DNA from: Paludibacteraceae bacterium
GTDB lineage: Bacteria; Bacteroidota; Bacteroidia; Bacteroidales; Paludibacteraceae
Direction: 5' to 3'
DNA length: 58,539 nt
Assembly (NCBI GenBank): GCA_017478225.1
Contig: JAFVDX010000025.1
Span: forward strand, 1-58,539
The translations under genes and the position numbers were made by a program. Under the pieces are notes generated by a model. It was given only the letters and a program-made list of their open reading frames with translations. It did not search any database and was not told the origin of the DNA. Of this stretch, positions 8,939 to 19,214 are shown piece by piece; the stretch's first letter is position 1; each line of letters begins with the position of its first letter.

Positions 8939-10531
8939 ATGAAACACAAGTATCTTTTTGCAGCCATTGTGCTGTGTTTATGCCGTTTTACATTATTTGC
9001 AGAGTCAGATACGCTTAGGGTGGTATCTGCTTCGGCAGAGGTAGAGAGTTCTCAAGTATCAGAACAGCGTGTTGATGTGGCTCCAATGCCTGTTGGTGAA
9101 GACAGGACTGATAGTTTAGTGAGTGTAAGGATCAGGACGGTGAATTTGCATCGTGACACCTTAACCACAATTATTTCTACAGCGGACTCGACGGCTCGTG
9201 AGGTAGAAGATATAATACCTGCCGACTCAGCGGATCGTCGTGGGCATTATTTGGATGCTTATATAGGTTTAGGCGGTGGTTCGCTGGGGTATAAGTTGAA
9301 GAACAGCGATAGCCACACAGGAACGCTCGATGGCGGATTTTCGGCATTGCTGCAACTGCAATATGCTTATTATTTTCACCCGAATTGGGGCGTGACAGCA
9401 GGCTTGTGGTTTACCAACTACACCTCTCATGCTACTTTGAAAGGTGATTTCTATTGGAACGACCAGGTGGATAGCGACACAGAGCAACACTATAATCACC
9501 ACGCTCATATCAATAGTTGGAGGGAGCGGGAGACGGTGCATAGTTTGGCTATTCCGATAGGTGTACAATGGAACAAGTATTTCAATGATGAGATAGGTAT
9601 GTACGCAGGTTTGGGTATTGCTCCTGAATTTGCGGTGCATAATCGTTATAAACTCACCTCAGCGGAATTGGTGCACAAGGGTGAATATCCGGCATGGGGA
9701 CTCACGCTTGAGGATATGCATGAATTTGCGACCAAACAATACTCTAATGACCCGCAAGCAAAAGGCAAATTGACCAAGGTAAAACCTGCGGTAGGTATAT
9801 TTGCCGAGGTAGGGGGTCAAGTGTTTGTTACAAAGCAGATTGATTTTGTGTTCGGCGCATATTTTAACTGCACATTCAATGATGCAAACTCGCATAAAGA
9901 CAATGCGTTCGGAGTTAAAGACGATGACTTTAGTTTTATGACGGAGCCTTATACAGGTTTGTGGTCAACTGATATGGCGGGCAAATCTCACCCATGGGAA
10001 GTGGGGGTAAAGGCCGGTATTCATTGGCACTATATTGCACCTCCTCGTCATGAGTTCCACACCGAATATGACCCATTTACAAGAAGAGATACTACTGTTT
10101 CTATTGTAGAGCGTTATGACACATTATATAGCAATCGTATTGATACCATTCAAGGTATAGATTACTCAGCCATGTACAGAAAAGTGCCTGTATCGCTTGA
10201 GCCTTTCAACCTGATATTCTTTGATTTAGACAAGGCAAATATCAACGAAGAGGCAGAAGAATATCTGCAAGCCATTTACGGGTTGTTGCAAGACAAGCCC
10301 AATCAGCGTATAGCAGTAAGCGGGCATGCTTCTACCGAAGGTAATTATCAGCATAATGTTCGTTTGGCTCGTCGGCGTGCAGAAAATGTGGTTAAGCGAC
10401 TTATTGAATTAGGAATTGAGCCCGAGCGGATTGAGACTCGCTCGTATGGTCCTGATGTGCCATACGACAACGACGCTAACCATGATTTGTCGCTTGATAG
10501 GCGTGTAGAAATCACACCTATAGATGATTAA
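8939..10531 (+). CDS. OmpA-family outer membrane protein with N-terminal barrel
   Basis: 530 residues. Signal peptide MKHKYLFAAIVLCLCRFTLFA, then a polar linker of about 80 residues, a beta-barrel-like region (YLDAYIGLGGGSLGYKL, WGVTAGLWFTNY, IPIGVQWNKYF, VGVKAGIHWHY) and a C-terminal OmpA/MotB domain from about residue 420. The OmpA domain has the usual F-D-x-DKANI start, GHAST, the NxxLSxRRAxxV helix in the form NVRLARRRAENVV, and a final DRRVEI. Such domains bind peptidoglycan and anchor the outer membrane. The start is fixed by the promoter inside the longer open frame. The next gene, 66 bp downstream, encodes a giant T9SS protein with no terminator between, so the two are probably co-transcribed. 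Confidence 0.9.
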   Translation: MKHKYLFAAIVLCLCRFTLFAESDTLRVVSASAEVESSQVSEQRVDVAPMPVGEDRTDSLVSVRIRTVNLHRDTLTTIISTADSTAREVEDIIPADSADRRGHYLDAYIGLGGGSLGYKLKNSDSHTGTLDGGFSALLQLQYAYYFHPNWGVTAGLWFTNYTSHATLKGDFYWNDQVDSDTEQHYNHHAHINSWRERETVHSLAIPIGVQWNKYFNDEIGMYAGLGIAPEFAVHNRYKLTSAELVHKGEYPAWGLTLEDMHEFATKQYSNDPQAKGKLTKVKPAVGIFAEVGGQVFVTKQIDFVFGAYFNCTFNDANSHKDNAFGVKDDDFSFMTEPYTGLWSTDMAGKSHPWEVGVKAGIHWHYIAPPRHEFHTEYDPFTRRDTTVSIVERYDTLYSNRIDTIQGIDYSAMYRKVPVSLEPFNLIFFDLDKANINEEAEEYLQAIYGLLQDKPNQRIAVSGHASTEGNYQHNVRLARRRAENVVKRLIELGIEPERIETRSYGPDVPYDNDANHDLSLDRRVEITPIDD

Positions 10532-10597
10532 TACGAAAGGAAAACTACTTTTATATAATATTGATTTATTGTTGAACTATTAGACTCATTATATACC

Positions 10598-13500
10598 ATG
10601 AAAAAGTATTCAAGAACTCTGGTTTTTGCCGTATGTAGTTTATTGGCGGCAGTAAATATGGATGCAAGAGAAATCTTGATTGATGTCGAAAAGGCTCCTT
10701 CGGGCTATACCTCACAGATGCAAGTGCATTATTGGGGCAGTGGAGATGCGTATGTAAACGCGACAAAACTAACCACTATCTCCAGCACTTATATCTGGAT
10801 TGCGACTATTCCGGACGATGCAACGGGGTATCAGGTTTGTAGGGGAAGCGGAAGTGACCACTACAATTACCAAACAAGCGGTAGCGGTAATCAGAACCAG
10901 TATCATGTAACAGGTTGGGACAACTCCGGCTATTGGGACACATGGACGATAGGAAATATAGATGGTGGAATGGTGTATTTTGACAATAGTAAGACCAAAT
11001 GGTCAGGAGTAATACAATTTGTGATAGGTCATAACACTTATTCTCGGACATACGTCATGTCGCAATTGGAAGGCACGAGCATTTGGTATGTGAATTTAGC
11101 GGGTGAATATCAGAAATGGACTGATGCTACATATTATGCTTTTATCTGCACCACAAGCAAAGTATCGGATGGCGATTGGGGTATGGGCAAATTATCAAGT
11201 AAAGCCCCCACATACAGGACGGCTCCATACACAGTGCCCTATAATAATTTTAACTTGAGTACGGGCAATGAGTATTTAGGTGTGCCAAGCAACGGGAACA
11301 ACACGGGAGCCACGATAACGATGTCATATATGGGTGATAAGTTTTGGCAATATGCTTATCTGAATGCACCTACTGCGACTATGACCTCTTTGGCCGGTGT
11401 GCAGAAAGAGGTGGTGGAAGTATGTAAGCAATCAATAGGCGACCCCTTCTCACTGCAACCAAAGATAAAAGATGACAACTCTGATTATGACTACAATCAG
11501 GAACATCAGTGGTATAAATACACTACGACAGGTTGGGTCGCATTATCGGGCGGCAGCGGAGCATTAGGTTGGGGATATAATGCAGGTACAGGTAGTGAAG
11601 ATAAGTTGCACGAGGTGATTACTTCTGCTGCTCACACATATTATTTCCTTGCAGAAGACAACAAGTCAAAAGCCAGATTTATAGATTTATCTGTTACATT
11701 AGATTGTGCGACGACGAGCAAAATAACCAATTTTGATGTAGTTACCTCCACCGTTAATGCACACGACTCTACTTATATCTTGGATGGTATTGTAGCGTTT
11801 GAAGATGAATTGCCCAACAGAGTGTTAAGAATAACTGTGACAGACGGGAAAGGTACTCATACAGTAGATTCGATAAATCCCAAAACGCCTTGTGTATTTT
11901 CTTTGTCGGGTTGCTTTGCCGATGGCTCAAAAGGAGTTGTGGCTACCGCTCAGTTCTTAGACAAGACCACAATGAAGCCACTTGTAGGCAAGCAATATAC
12001 CTCAACGGCTACTTTTGATGCGCCAAATGCAATAACAGGCATAACGACTACAGTAATCAACTCTCTGCCAAAATCAATAGTAGAACTTAAGCCCGCAGGC
12101 GCAACTTCAACTAACGAGTTTGTATGGAACGATGGAGACAAAAACAACAGGAATAGGACAATACCTACATACGACTACGACACTACGGTAGTATATGTGT
12201 ATTATGAATACGAGCCTGCGCCAGAGGTAGGTGGCAATTTGATTGAGAACAGCAACTTCAGTGCTCCAAGTTTCAATTACGGAACAGTGAATACTACATC
12301 CACACTGACCGGCTCCAACATAAGCAATTACAACTATTGGGGAACATTTTCGAGTAGTTATGATGGTAGGTTTTACGACCATTATGGAGATTTGGCGGGT
12401 GGTATGGCAGTGGTAGAGAATGCCAACAAATTCTGGATGCGATATACAGCAAAAGTGCAACCTAAGTCAGGTGACCATTTTGCACTCTTTGATGCAGACA
12501 ACACCGGCTCGAAACAGGCTTGGTTTGCTCATACAAAAGGTACTATCAACAACCCAGAACTGAAACTAAAAAAGGGAACAAACTATATGTTCTCTTTCTG
12601 GGTGGCAAATATCAACAACTATGGTGAGATGAATAATGCCGCTATCTTACAATTTGAAATAAGATATAAGAACAAGAAGACAGGCAGTTGGACTACTTAT
12701 GAACGACTTGGAGAGGCAACCGACTTGAACAACTACCCTGATAATTTATGGCACCAGAACTCATTTGTCTATACCGCTAAGGACGACGCAGACGAAGTTC
12801 AGATAGCGGTGCGCGACCTGAATACTCACAAGAACAAAGGTGGTAACGATTTTGCATTGGACGACATACAATTTGCTGCCATATCGGTGCGTAGTCAAGC
12901 GGTTAGGTATTGCGAACGGTTTGTGGTAAATTATTACGAGAGCCCGTGTACGATGAGCAACCTGAAAATAACTTCAGACGATGTATATTGTGGCGGAGCA
13001 TCTTCAGGTGCTTCTTTACCTATAGGCAAATACAATGTATATTTTGAGTATGATTTAGACGATGCCAAATCAACGGATGTTACAGTAACAGACATGGTAG
13101 GTGGTGTAGTACAGAGCACCACCACATGTACTCAAGTATATAATGCTACGACGCATAAAGCCAAAGTAACTCTTCCTGCCCAAACGGCAGATGGTCTGAC
13201 GCATACTTATTACATCAAGAGCGAGAAATTAGATGGTAATGGAACCCAAAAAGGATGTGAGATAAGCGGTTCACTGCTTGCGCCTAAGATTCCGACTGCA
13301 AGTATAGCCAATGTCTCGGTGGGTGATGGCTCATTTAGCAACTACGACTGCAGCAAATCAACATACACATTAACGACCCAAATAACCTATACTAATCAAG
13401 CAGGGAAATTGTATGTGTGGTTGGATAATGATTATGTAGGCAGGAAAGAAATTACGGGCTGGACAGCCAATTCCTATGACGAAAAGAAAGTAGATGTAGT

Positions 13501-16500
13501 GCTTGACAATTTGTTAGGCGACACTGCTCATCACCAACTAAATTATCAGTTTGACGACCCTATTAAAGGTTGTGCGGGAAATGTTATGTTTGATGCACCT
13601 TATATACCAAAACCGGAAATAACGAGCATAAAGGTAAATCAAGTGGAATGTAAAGCGGGAAGTACGACAAATAAATATGTATATTCTATTGATGTAAACT
13701 ACAAAGTTACCAATGGTCAGGGCAATAGCGTTATAGTAGAAATTGACGACGGATATGGAAATAAATACACAGAAGACTACCTTTTGAAAAAGGACGCATC
13801 CACAGAGATTGCTAAATGGCATGCAGAGTTTGATTTGGACGCAACTAATCAAATCACCAAGAAACATATTACTATAAGAGTGATTAAAGCAAGTGCGGGT
13901 GGAAAAAACATTTATAGTGAGTGTGAGACTTTGGGTGCATATACCACTCCCCAACTGCCTACACTGACAGTAACAGAGGACATAAAAGATGTTGTTTGCA
14001 ATACCACAACATATAAGGTTGACCTGACACTAAATTATACTGCTCAACAAGGCAATTTGCAAGTAAGGCTTGATGACGAGACCAATCCGGCTATAGTTGA
14101 TATGGGAACATATAATCCTACTACAGAAAAAGTTACTATAGATGTTCCAGCCGACAACAGCGCACATAGTTTGTTTGTAAAGTTTACAGGCGACCCATGT
14201 GGTTATCCATACATAATAAATCTTCCTGCAAAATACTCACCAAAATTAAATTCTGTATCGCTTATTACTGATGCCCCGACCAAACTTGATTGCAACACAT
14301 CAAATGCATACGATGTAGAGGTGCGAGTGAATGTTGCAAATATACTCACGGGTACGACAATATATGCCTGCACCACAGATCAGGGCACAGCGAGAACGGA
14401 ATCGGTTACTATACCGAGTGTGGTAGGCGCACCGGGCGGAGTAGAGACTATAACCGAAGGTTCATACGACATTAAGTTCAGCAATTTGAAAGATGTTAAT
14501 GATGGTACTCGCACAATAACTATATACATAGATGGTTTTGAGAATTGTGCTAATAACTTGTTGCAATACACCACCCCACTTTCATCCGGCTTGCAAGACT
14601 TTACTACACCTATTCTCACCGAAAGAACTTGCACAGACTTAACTTATAGCATTAGCGGTACTATCAATTTTGACACAGCAGACGGGACTCTTATAGTTGA
14701 AGATGCAAACGACCCATCAGTAAATGCTACTGTTACTATGCAGTCGGCTACGAGTGCGACATTCACCATAAGCGGACTTACTGCGGACAATCGTCATCAC
14801 TATCTTAATGCTTACTTTAGCAACAATCCTACTTGCAAAGCGTCTTCAGAGTATGACGCTCCATCAGACGAGATAATGCAAAGCGTTGTAGTTAACACAT
14901 ACGCCCCTGCATGCGATGCAGATAAATACAGAGTGGTTATTACTGCTACGGCAGACAGACCACATGCTGATATAGTAATTACTGATAACGGAGTAGAATT
15001 TTGCCGTTTTGCTGCTCCTGCAGCCACAGTTGCTCCTACCGCCGGCATGACTTTCGTAAAAGACACGATGTTAGAAATAGCAGCAAAGACCCATTTGTTT
15101 GAAGCATATATGAGTGATATGCCTACATGCAAAGTGGCTGCGAGTGTAGTATCAGATCCTGTGAAGCCGATGCTCAAAGCGACAGCGACACAAGGCACGG
15201 CACAATGTAGCGGCAATTATATGCTCGATGTTAATCTGCAATATACCAACCAAAACGGCACTTTGAACTATCAGGTGGACAATAATCCTATTCAGACTGC
15301 CACCTACACTCAGGACAACGCTACTCAACTCACATTAGATTTGCCTGCAGTAACGATTGCTGCAGATGGCAATGCTCACGGACTACATATTTGGTTTGAT
15401 GGTACCAAGGGGTGTGACACTACTATTCTTCTACCGGCAATAAGCGCACCGATGGTAAGTATTGACAAAGTGGATGTAAGTGAAGCAGCATGTGATGACC
15501 CGACTTATTCAATAGAACTGACGATTACCTCAACCAATACTTCGGGTGCGATGACACTGACTATTGATGGTCAAGCCGCCACATATACGCTCAGCAGTGG
15601 GAAATATGTAGTTAGCGGCCTGAAGACGACAGGCAAGAAGGCAGTAGCGGTGGTTGCATCGTGGGCTGCAAGCGGTTGCAACGCAAACATAACATACGAC
15701 GAGCCTTTGGTTCCACATTTAGGTGATGCCACAGTAGAGACGACAACACTTATTTGTGGTCAAACCACATACGACATAACCGTATCGGTTGGTTTCTCCA
15801 ATATGAAAGGTGCTTTAGTGATAAGTGACAACGGAAGTGAACTTGCAAATACAGATACAGTCACCTTATCACCTTTTGTTCATACCTTTACGGGCCTTGT
15901 AGCCGATGGTGTGGCTCATAATCTTGCTGTGCAATTTGGTGGTTGTACACAAAACATTGCATACACAGCGCCTCAGATACCTACATGCAATGCAATAAAA
16001 GACACGATATGTCATGACGAATGGAAGACATATAGCCGAAACGGCTTTACGCTAACCACAGAGCCTAAGTTGGGGTTGAACACTTACACACAAGGTTTTG
16101 ACTCGTTATATCTATATGTAGAAGCGATGCCCCAGTTGCAACTCAAGGTTAACTCAGTAAGCCATATATGCGAAGATATGACAGAGATTCGTCTGCCGAT
16201 TGAAGGTACTCCGCAAGAGGTAGCGTCGCTGGCAGTTACAATTGACGACTCATCGGCCAAGGCAATCATTGAAGGTACAGATGTGGTGGTGATATTACCC
16301 TCAACACTTACAGCAGGAGAATATAAGATAACTATTGAGGCGCTGAATAATAGTGGTCGTTGCTCATCAGAACCAACAGAATTTACACTGTCCTTTGATC
16401 ATAAGGGTCTGCTTTATCGCAAATGGAATGATGTGTTGTTTGTAAACAACCGAGACAGTTTGTTTGCAGCATATCAATGGTATCATAACGGCAAGTTGAT

Positions 16501-16870
16501 GGATGGTGAGATATATCAATGTCTGTACGACCCGAACGGACTGAGCGGTTTGTATTACTGCGAGATGACCACTACTGAGGGTGAGAAATGGCAGACATGT
16601 GAAGAGGATTATGCTTCAGTTAAGCGTTCCGCTGATGTGTCGAAACAAGAAACGGCACAGATTTTGCCGAATCCTGTCCGTGCTAACCAAGATATAACGA
16701 TTCTGCGCACCGGCGATCTTTCCGCACAGATGTCAACATACACTATAACCGGTGAATTGGTAGGACAAGAAATGGTGGAAGGAGAAAAAGTAATAATAAG
16801 AGCACCTAAGCAGACAGGTGTATATCTGATTAGAATTGATGGTCAGACACTAAAACTAATAGTTAAATAG
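10598..16870 (+). CDS. Giant T9SS-exported modular protein (2,090 aa)
   Basis: Signal peptide residues 1-22 (ends NMDA). Residues about 24-250 hold two aromatic-rich modules (YFDNSKTKWSGV, then a W-rich stretch) resembling starch-binding CBM26-type folds. Residues about 540-780 form a jelly-roll-like module (NLIENSNFSAPSF ... FALDDIQF) like CBM4/9-type carbohydrate-binding domains. From about 780 to 1,850 I count ten repeats of 90-110 residues, each with a Cys near its start, a TYxxxxxxxYTNxxGxLxV strand pair and a DGxAHxLxVxF strand, then Cys again. The last 70 residues (LPNPV at the start, GVYLIRIDG and KLIVK at the end) are a type A T9SS sorting domain, so the protein should be released or anchored at the surface. 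No catalytic motif is recognised. Carbohydrate binding is inferred from fold-like patterns only. It sits between an OmpA-type barrel gene and tyrS. Confidence 0.88.
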   Translation: MKKYSRTLVFAVCSLLAAVNMDAREILIDVEKAPSGYTSQMQVHYWGSGDAYVNATKLTTISSTYIWIATIPDDATGYQVCRGSGSDHYNYQTSGSGNQNQYHVTGWDNSGYWDTWTIGNIDGGMVYFDNSKTKWSGVIQFVIGHNTYSRTYVMSQLEGTSIWYVNLAGEYQKWTDATYYAFICTTSKVSDGDWGMGKLSSKAPTYRTAPYTVPYNNFNLSTGNEYLGVPSNGNNTGATITMSYMGDKFWQYAYLNAPTATMTSLAGVQKEVVEVCKQSIGDPFSLQPKIKDDNSDYDYNQEHQWYKYTTTGWVALSGGSGALGWGYNAGTGSEDKLHEVITSAAHTYYFLAEDNKSKARFIDLSVTLDCATTSKITNFDVVTSTVNAHDSTYILDGIVAFEDELPNRVLRITVTDGKGTHTVDSINPKTPCVFSLSGCFADGSKGVVATAQFLDKTTMKPLVGKQYTSTATFDAPNAITGITTTVINSLPKSIVELKPAGATSTNEFVWNDGDKNNRNRTIPTYDYDTTVVYVYYEYEPAPEVGGNLIENSNFSAPSFNYGTVNTTSTLTGSNISNYNYWGTFSSSYDGRFYDHYGDLAGGMAVVENANKFWMRYTAKVQPKSGDHFALFDADNTGSKQAWFAHTKGTINNPELKLKKGTNYMFSFWVANINNYGEMNNAAILQFEIRYKNKKTGSWTTYERLGEATDLNNYPDNLWHQNSFVYTAKDDADEVQIAVRDLNTHKNKGGNDFALDDIQFAAISVRSQAVRYCERFVVNYYESPCTMSNLKITSDDVYCGGASSGASLPIGKYNVYFEYDLDDAKSTDVTVTDMVGGVVQSTTTCTQVYNATTHKAKVTLPAQTADGLTHTYYIKSEKLDGNGTQKGCEISGSLLAPKIPTASIANVSVGDGSFSNYDCSKSTYTLTTQITYTNQAGKLYVWLDNDYVGRKEITGWTANSYDEKKVDVVLDNLLGDTAHHQLNYQFDDPIKGCAGNVMFDAPYIPKPEITSIKVNQVECKAGSTTNKYVYSIDVNYKVTNGQGNSVIVEIDDGYGNKYTEDYLLKKDASTEIAKWHAEFDLDATNQITKKHITIRVIKASAGGKNIYSECETLGAYTTPQLPTLTVTEDIKDVVCNTTTYKVDLTLNYTAQQGNLQVRLDDETNPAIVDMGTYNPTTEKVTIDVPADNSAHSLFVKFTGDPCGYPYIINLPAKYSPKLNSVSLITDAPTKLDCNTSNAYDVEVRVNVANILTGTTIYACTTDQGTARTESVTIPSVVGAPGGVETITEGSYDIKFSNLKDVNDGTRTITIYIDGFENCANNLLQYTTPLSSGLQDFTTPILTERTCTDLTYSISGTINFDTADGTLIVEDANDPSVNATVTMQSATSATFTISGLTADNRHHYLNAYFSNNPTCKASSEYDAPSDEIMQSVVVNTYAPACDADKYRVVITATADRPHADIVITDNGVEFCRFAAPAATVAPTAGMTFVKDTMLEIAAKTHLFEAYMSDMPTCKVAASVVSDPVKPMLKATATQGTAQCSGNYMLDVNLQYTNQNGTLNYQVDNNPIQTATYTQDNATQLTLDLPAVTIAADGNAHGLHIWFDGTKGCDTTILLPAISAPMVSIDKVDVSEAACDDPTYSIELTITSTNTSGAMTLTIDGQAATYTLSSGKYVVSGLKTTGKKAVAVVASWAASGCNANITYDEPLVPHLGDATVETTTLICGQTTYDITVSVGFSNMKGALVISDNGSELANTDTVTLSPFVHTFTGLVADGVAHNLAVQFGGCTQNIAYTAPQIPTCNAIKDTICHDEWKTYSRNGFTLTTEPKLGLNTYTQGFDSLYLYVEAMPQLQLKVNSVSHICEDMTEIRLPIEGTPQEVASLAVTIDDSSAKAIIEGTDVVVILPSTLTAGEYKITIEALNNSGRCSSEPTEFTLSFDHKGLLYRKWNDVLFVNNRDSLFAAYQWYHNGKLMDGEIYQCLYDPNGLSGLYYCEMTTTEGEKWQTCEEDYASVKRSADVSKQETAQILPNPVRANQDITILRTGDLSAQMSTYTITGELVGQEMVEGEKVIIRAPKQTGVYLIRIDGQTLKLIVK

Positions 16871-16892
16871 TTAAATAGAAAATACTGAATCG

Positions 16893-18185
16893 ATGAATTT
16901 TGTAGAAGAACTTCGTTGGAGAGGCATGCTCCAAGATATCATGCCGGGAACAGAGGAGCAACTGCAGAAGGAGCAAACCACTGCATACGTAGGAATAGAC
17001 CCTACTGCCGACTCATTGCATATAGGTCATTTGTGTGGCATAATGATGTTGCGTCATTTGCAGCGATGCGGTCATAAACCTATTGCGCTCATAGGCGGTG
17101 CAACAGGTATGATAGGCGACCCGTCGGGCAAATCAGCAGAGAGAAACTTGCTCACAGAAGAAGTGCTCAGACACAATCAAGAATGTATCAGAAAACAACT
17201 AAGCAAATTTCTTGATTTCGAGAGCGATGCACCTAATGCAGCAGAACTGGTGAATAATTATGATTGGATGAAAGACTTTACTTTCCTTGACTTTGCTCGC
17301 GAAATAGGTAAACTTATCACTGTCAACTATATGATGGCAAAGGACAGCGTAAAGAAGCGCTTTAATGGTGAATATTCTCAAGGAATGTCGTTTACAGAAT
17401 TTACTTATCAACTCTTGCAGGGCTACGACTTCGTATGGCTCAACGAGCATAAGAATTGCAAGATGCAGATGGGTGGTTCAGACCAATGGGGAAATATCAC
17501 AACGGGTATTGAGTTGATGCGTAAGATGAACGGCAACGAAGCCTTTGCACTTACTTGTCCGCTTATTACAAAGGCCGATGGAGGCAAATTTGGTAAGACA
17601 GAAAGCGGTAATATATGGCTTGACAAGCGCTACACCTCACCGTATAAGTTCTATCAATTCTGGCTTAATGTAAGCGATCAAGACGCTGAACGATACATAA
17701 AGATATTTACTTCCCTGCCAAAGGATGAAATAGACTCATTGATATCACAGCACGCAGAGGCTCCTCACCTAAGACTTTTGCAAAAACGATTAGCAAAAGA
17801 AGTGACCATTATGGTTCATTCCGAAGAAGACTATAATGCTGCAGTGGAGGCTTCAAACATCTTGTTTGGCAATGCTACGGCTGAGGCTCTGCACCGATTG
17901 GACGAAGACACTTTTTTGCAAGTATTTGAGGGGGTACCACAATTTGAAGTATCAAGAGAATTTCTCTCAGACGGCATACAAGCGCTTGAATTATTAGCCG
18001 AAGAAACAAAGATATTCCCTTCTAAGGGAGAGGCTCGAAAAATGATACAAGCAAACGGGTTCTCAATGAACAAAGAAAAACTGACCGACCCACAGGCATA
18101 TATCAGCGAGAAGGCATTACTCAACAATAAGTATATCTTATTCCAGAAAGGTAAGAAGAACTACTATTTGGTTGTGGCTAAATAG
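16893..18185 (+). CDS. tyrS: Tyrosyl-tRNA synthetase
   Basis: 430 residues, normal for bacterial TyrRS. It activates tyrosine with ATP and charges tRNA-Tyr in the cytoplasm. Class I signatures are clear: HIGH at residues 43-46, the tyrosine pocket GGSDQWGNI, and the KMSKS equivalent KFGKT at 232-236. The [13 protein letters not shown] start and [14 protein letters not shown] are typical of the TyrS subgroup. The C-terminal 65 or so residues ([16 protein letters not shown] ... KKNYYLV) are the S4 RNA-binding domain. It starts 22 bp after the giant T9SS gene with no promoter seen between, so it may be read from the upstream promoter. It ends at a strong bidirectional hairpin. Confidence 0.98.
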   Translation: MNFVEELRWRGMLQDIMPGTEEQLQKEQTTAYVGIDPTADSLHIGHLCGIMMLRHLQRCGHKPIALIGGATGMIGDPSGKSAERNLLTEEVLRHNQECIRKQLSKFLDFESDAPNAAELVNNYDWMKDFTFLDFAREIGKLITVNYMMAKDSVKKRFNGEYSQGMSFTEFTYQLLQGYDFVWLNEHKNCKMQMGGSDQWGNITTGIELMRKMNGNEAFALTCPLITKADGGKFGKTESGNIWLDKRYTSPYKFYQFWLNVSDQDAERYIKIFTSLPKDEIDSLISQHAEAPHLRLLQKRLAKEVTIMVHSEEDYNAAVEASNILFGNATAEALHRLDEDTFLQVFEGVPQFEVSREFLSDGIQALELLAEETKIFPSKGEARKMIQANGFSMNKEKLTDPQAYISEKALLNNKYILFQKGKKNYYLVVAK

Positions 18186-18204
18186 GAAAGAGGGGATGGA
18201 GGAC

Positions 18205-18245
18205 TTAGAGACTTTAGAGAACTTAGAGGTTTTAGAAATCTTAGA
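18205..18245 (+). repeat. Array of TTAGA at exact 9-bp period (5 units)
   Basis: TTAGA begins at 18205, 18214, 18223, 18232 and 18241, each exactly 9 bases apart, between the tyrS stop codon and its terminator. The intervening four bases vary. The same pattern recurs at 25301-25368 (other strand) and 44712-44742. Confidence 0.85.
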
Positions 18246-18250
18246 TACAA

Positions 18251-18280
18251 AAAAAGAGGCACTCAATAGTGCCTCTTTTT
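18251..18280. terminator. Bidirectional terminator between tyrS and the barrel gene
   Basis: Perfect 13-bp stem: AAAAAGAGGCACT (18251-18263), loop CAAT, AGTGCCTCTTTTT (18268-18280). The A-run and U-run serve both strands, ending tyrS on the plus strand and the 18297-19163 gene on the minus strand. Confidence 0.93.
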
Positions 18281-18296
18281 TGATATTTACTTCTGA

Positions 18297-19163
18297 TTAG
18301 AGGTAAATAGACATATACATTGTGAAGCCTGCCACATCGCTTGTTTTGAACGAGAAGCCATTCTCCATTGGTTGTTCAGCCTCAGTCCATTTAACCACTT
18401 TATGCTCGTATTGTGACCAGCCTTCGTATTCGGTGGTATAAGCGTGCATAAATTGATAAATGCAGTTGACATTAGCGTTCAAGCCGAGAGCCAATTTAGG
18501 AGTAACGAACCACTCCAATCCTGCTGAGAGGTAGAGACCTACCATTTGGCGAGGACCGCTGGTGCCATCGTATTGACGAAGTACACGACCATTAGCGATA
18601 CCAGTTGCTTCAGATGGAAAGTTAGCCCAAACTGCAGTTGTTCCATCAGGCAAAGTAAGGTTAGTTGAAGGTATCTGGTTGAGCTCTGTGATAGCGTTGT
18701 TGTAGTAATAGGTATATTTGTCGATAGCCTTAAAGCCATACATCAAACCTACACCAAACACACCTTGTACTTTGTGTTTAGAGCCAACATGCCAGTCAGC
18801 ACCTACACTGATAGTACCACCAAGAGATTCGTGTTTACGAGAATCAACTACTTTTTGTTTGCTGAAAGCATTTTTTGCTACAGCAGCGTCGTCTTGAGCA
18901 TATTTGCGGGTATTCCAAACATCCACATTAAGACCTAAAGAAGCGCGAACGCTCATTTTGTCTGTTATCATATAGCCGGCGGAGAAGCCACCTATATTGG
19001 ACCATGTACCACCCATAACGATTGCAGTAGGACTCATGCCGACTTGGATATTCCAATCGCCGGCTTTAGGAAGCCAATCTGAATAGTCAGCATTAGCATC
19101 CGTCTCAGCAAACATTGGTGCCACCAATGCTGCTGCAAGGATTATACTAAATAACTTTTTCAT
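18297..19163 (-). CDS. Outer membrane beta-barrel protein
   Basis: 288 residues. Signal peptide MKKLFSIILAAALVAPMFA, then a short mature start (ETDANADYSDWLPKAGDW) and alternating strands such as WNIQVGMSPTAIVMGGTW, VRASLGLNVDVW, LGGTISVGADWHV, VQGVFGVGLMYGF, VGLYLSAGLEWFV and LALGLNANVNCIYQF, ending in aromatic MYMSIYL. This is the pattern of a small Bacteroidota porin-like barrel of about 10-12 strands. It lies 51 bp after the lipoprotein gene at 19215-20369 in the same direction, so the two probably form an operon. The substrate or role is unknown. It shares the 3' terminator with tyrS. Confidence 0.85.
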   Translation of the reverse strand: MKKLFSIILAAALVAPMFAETDANADYSDWLPKAGDWNIQVGMSPTAIVMGGTWSNIGGFSAGYMITDKMSVRASLGLNVDVWNTRKYAQDDAAVAKNAFSKQKVVDSRKHESLGGTISVGADWHVGSKHKVQGVFGVGLMYGFKAIDKYTYYYNNAITELNQIPSTNLTLPDGTTAVWANFPSEATGIANGRVLRQYDGTSGPRQMVGLYLSAGLEWFVTPKLALGLNANVNCIYQFMHAYTTEYEGWSQYEHKVVKWTEAEQPMENGFSFKTSDVAGFTMYMSIYL

Positions 19164-19214
19164 ATCATTTCCATTTTTAATAAGGTTAATAAAAGATATT
19201 TACTTATAATCCGA

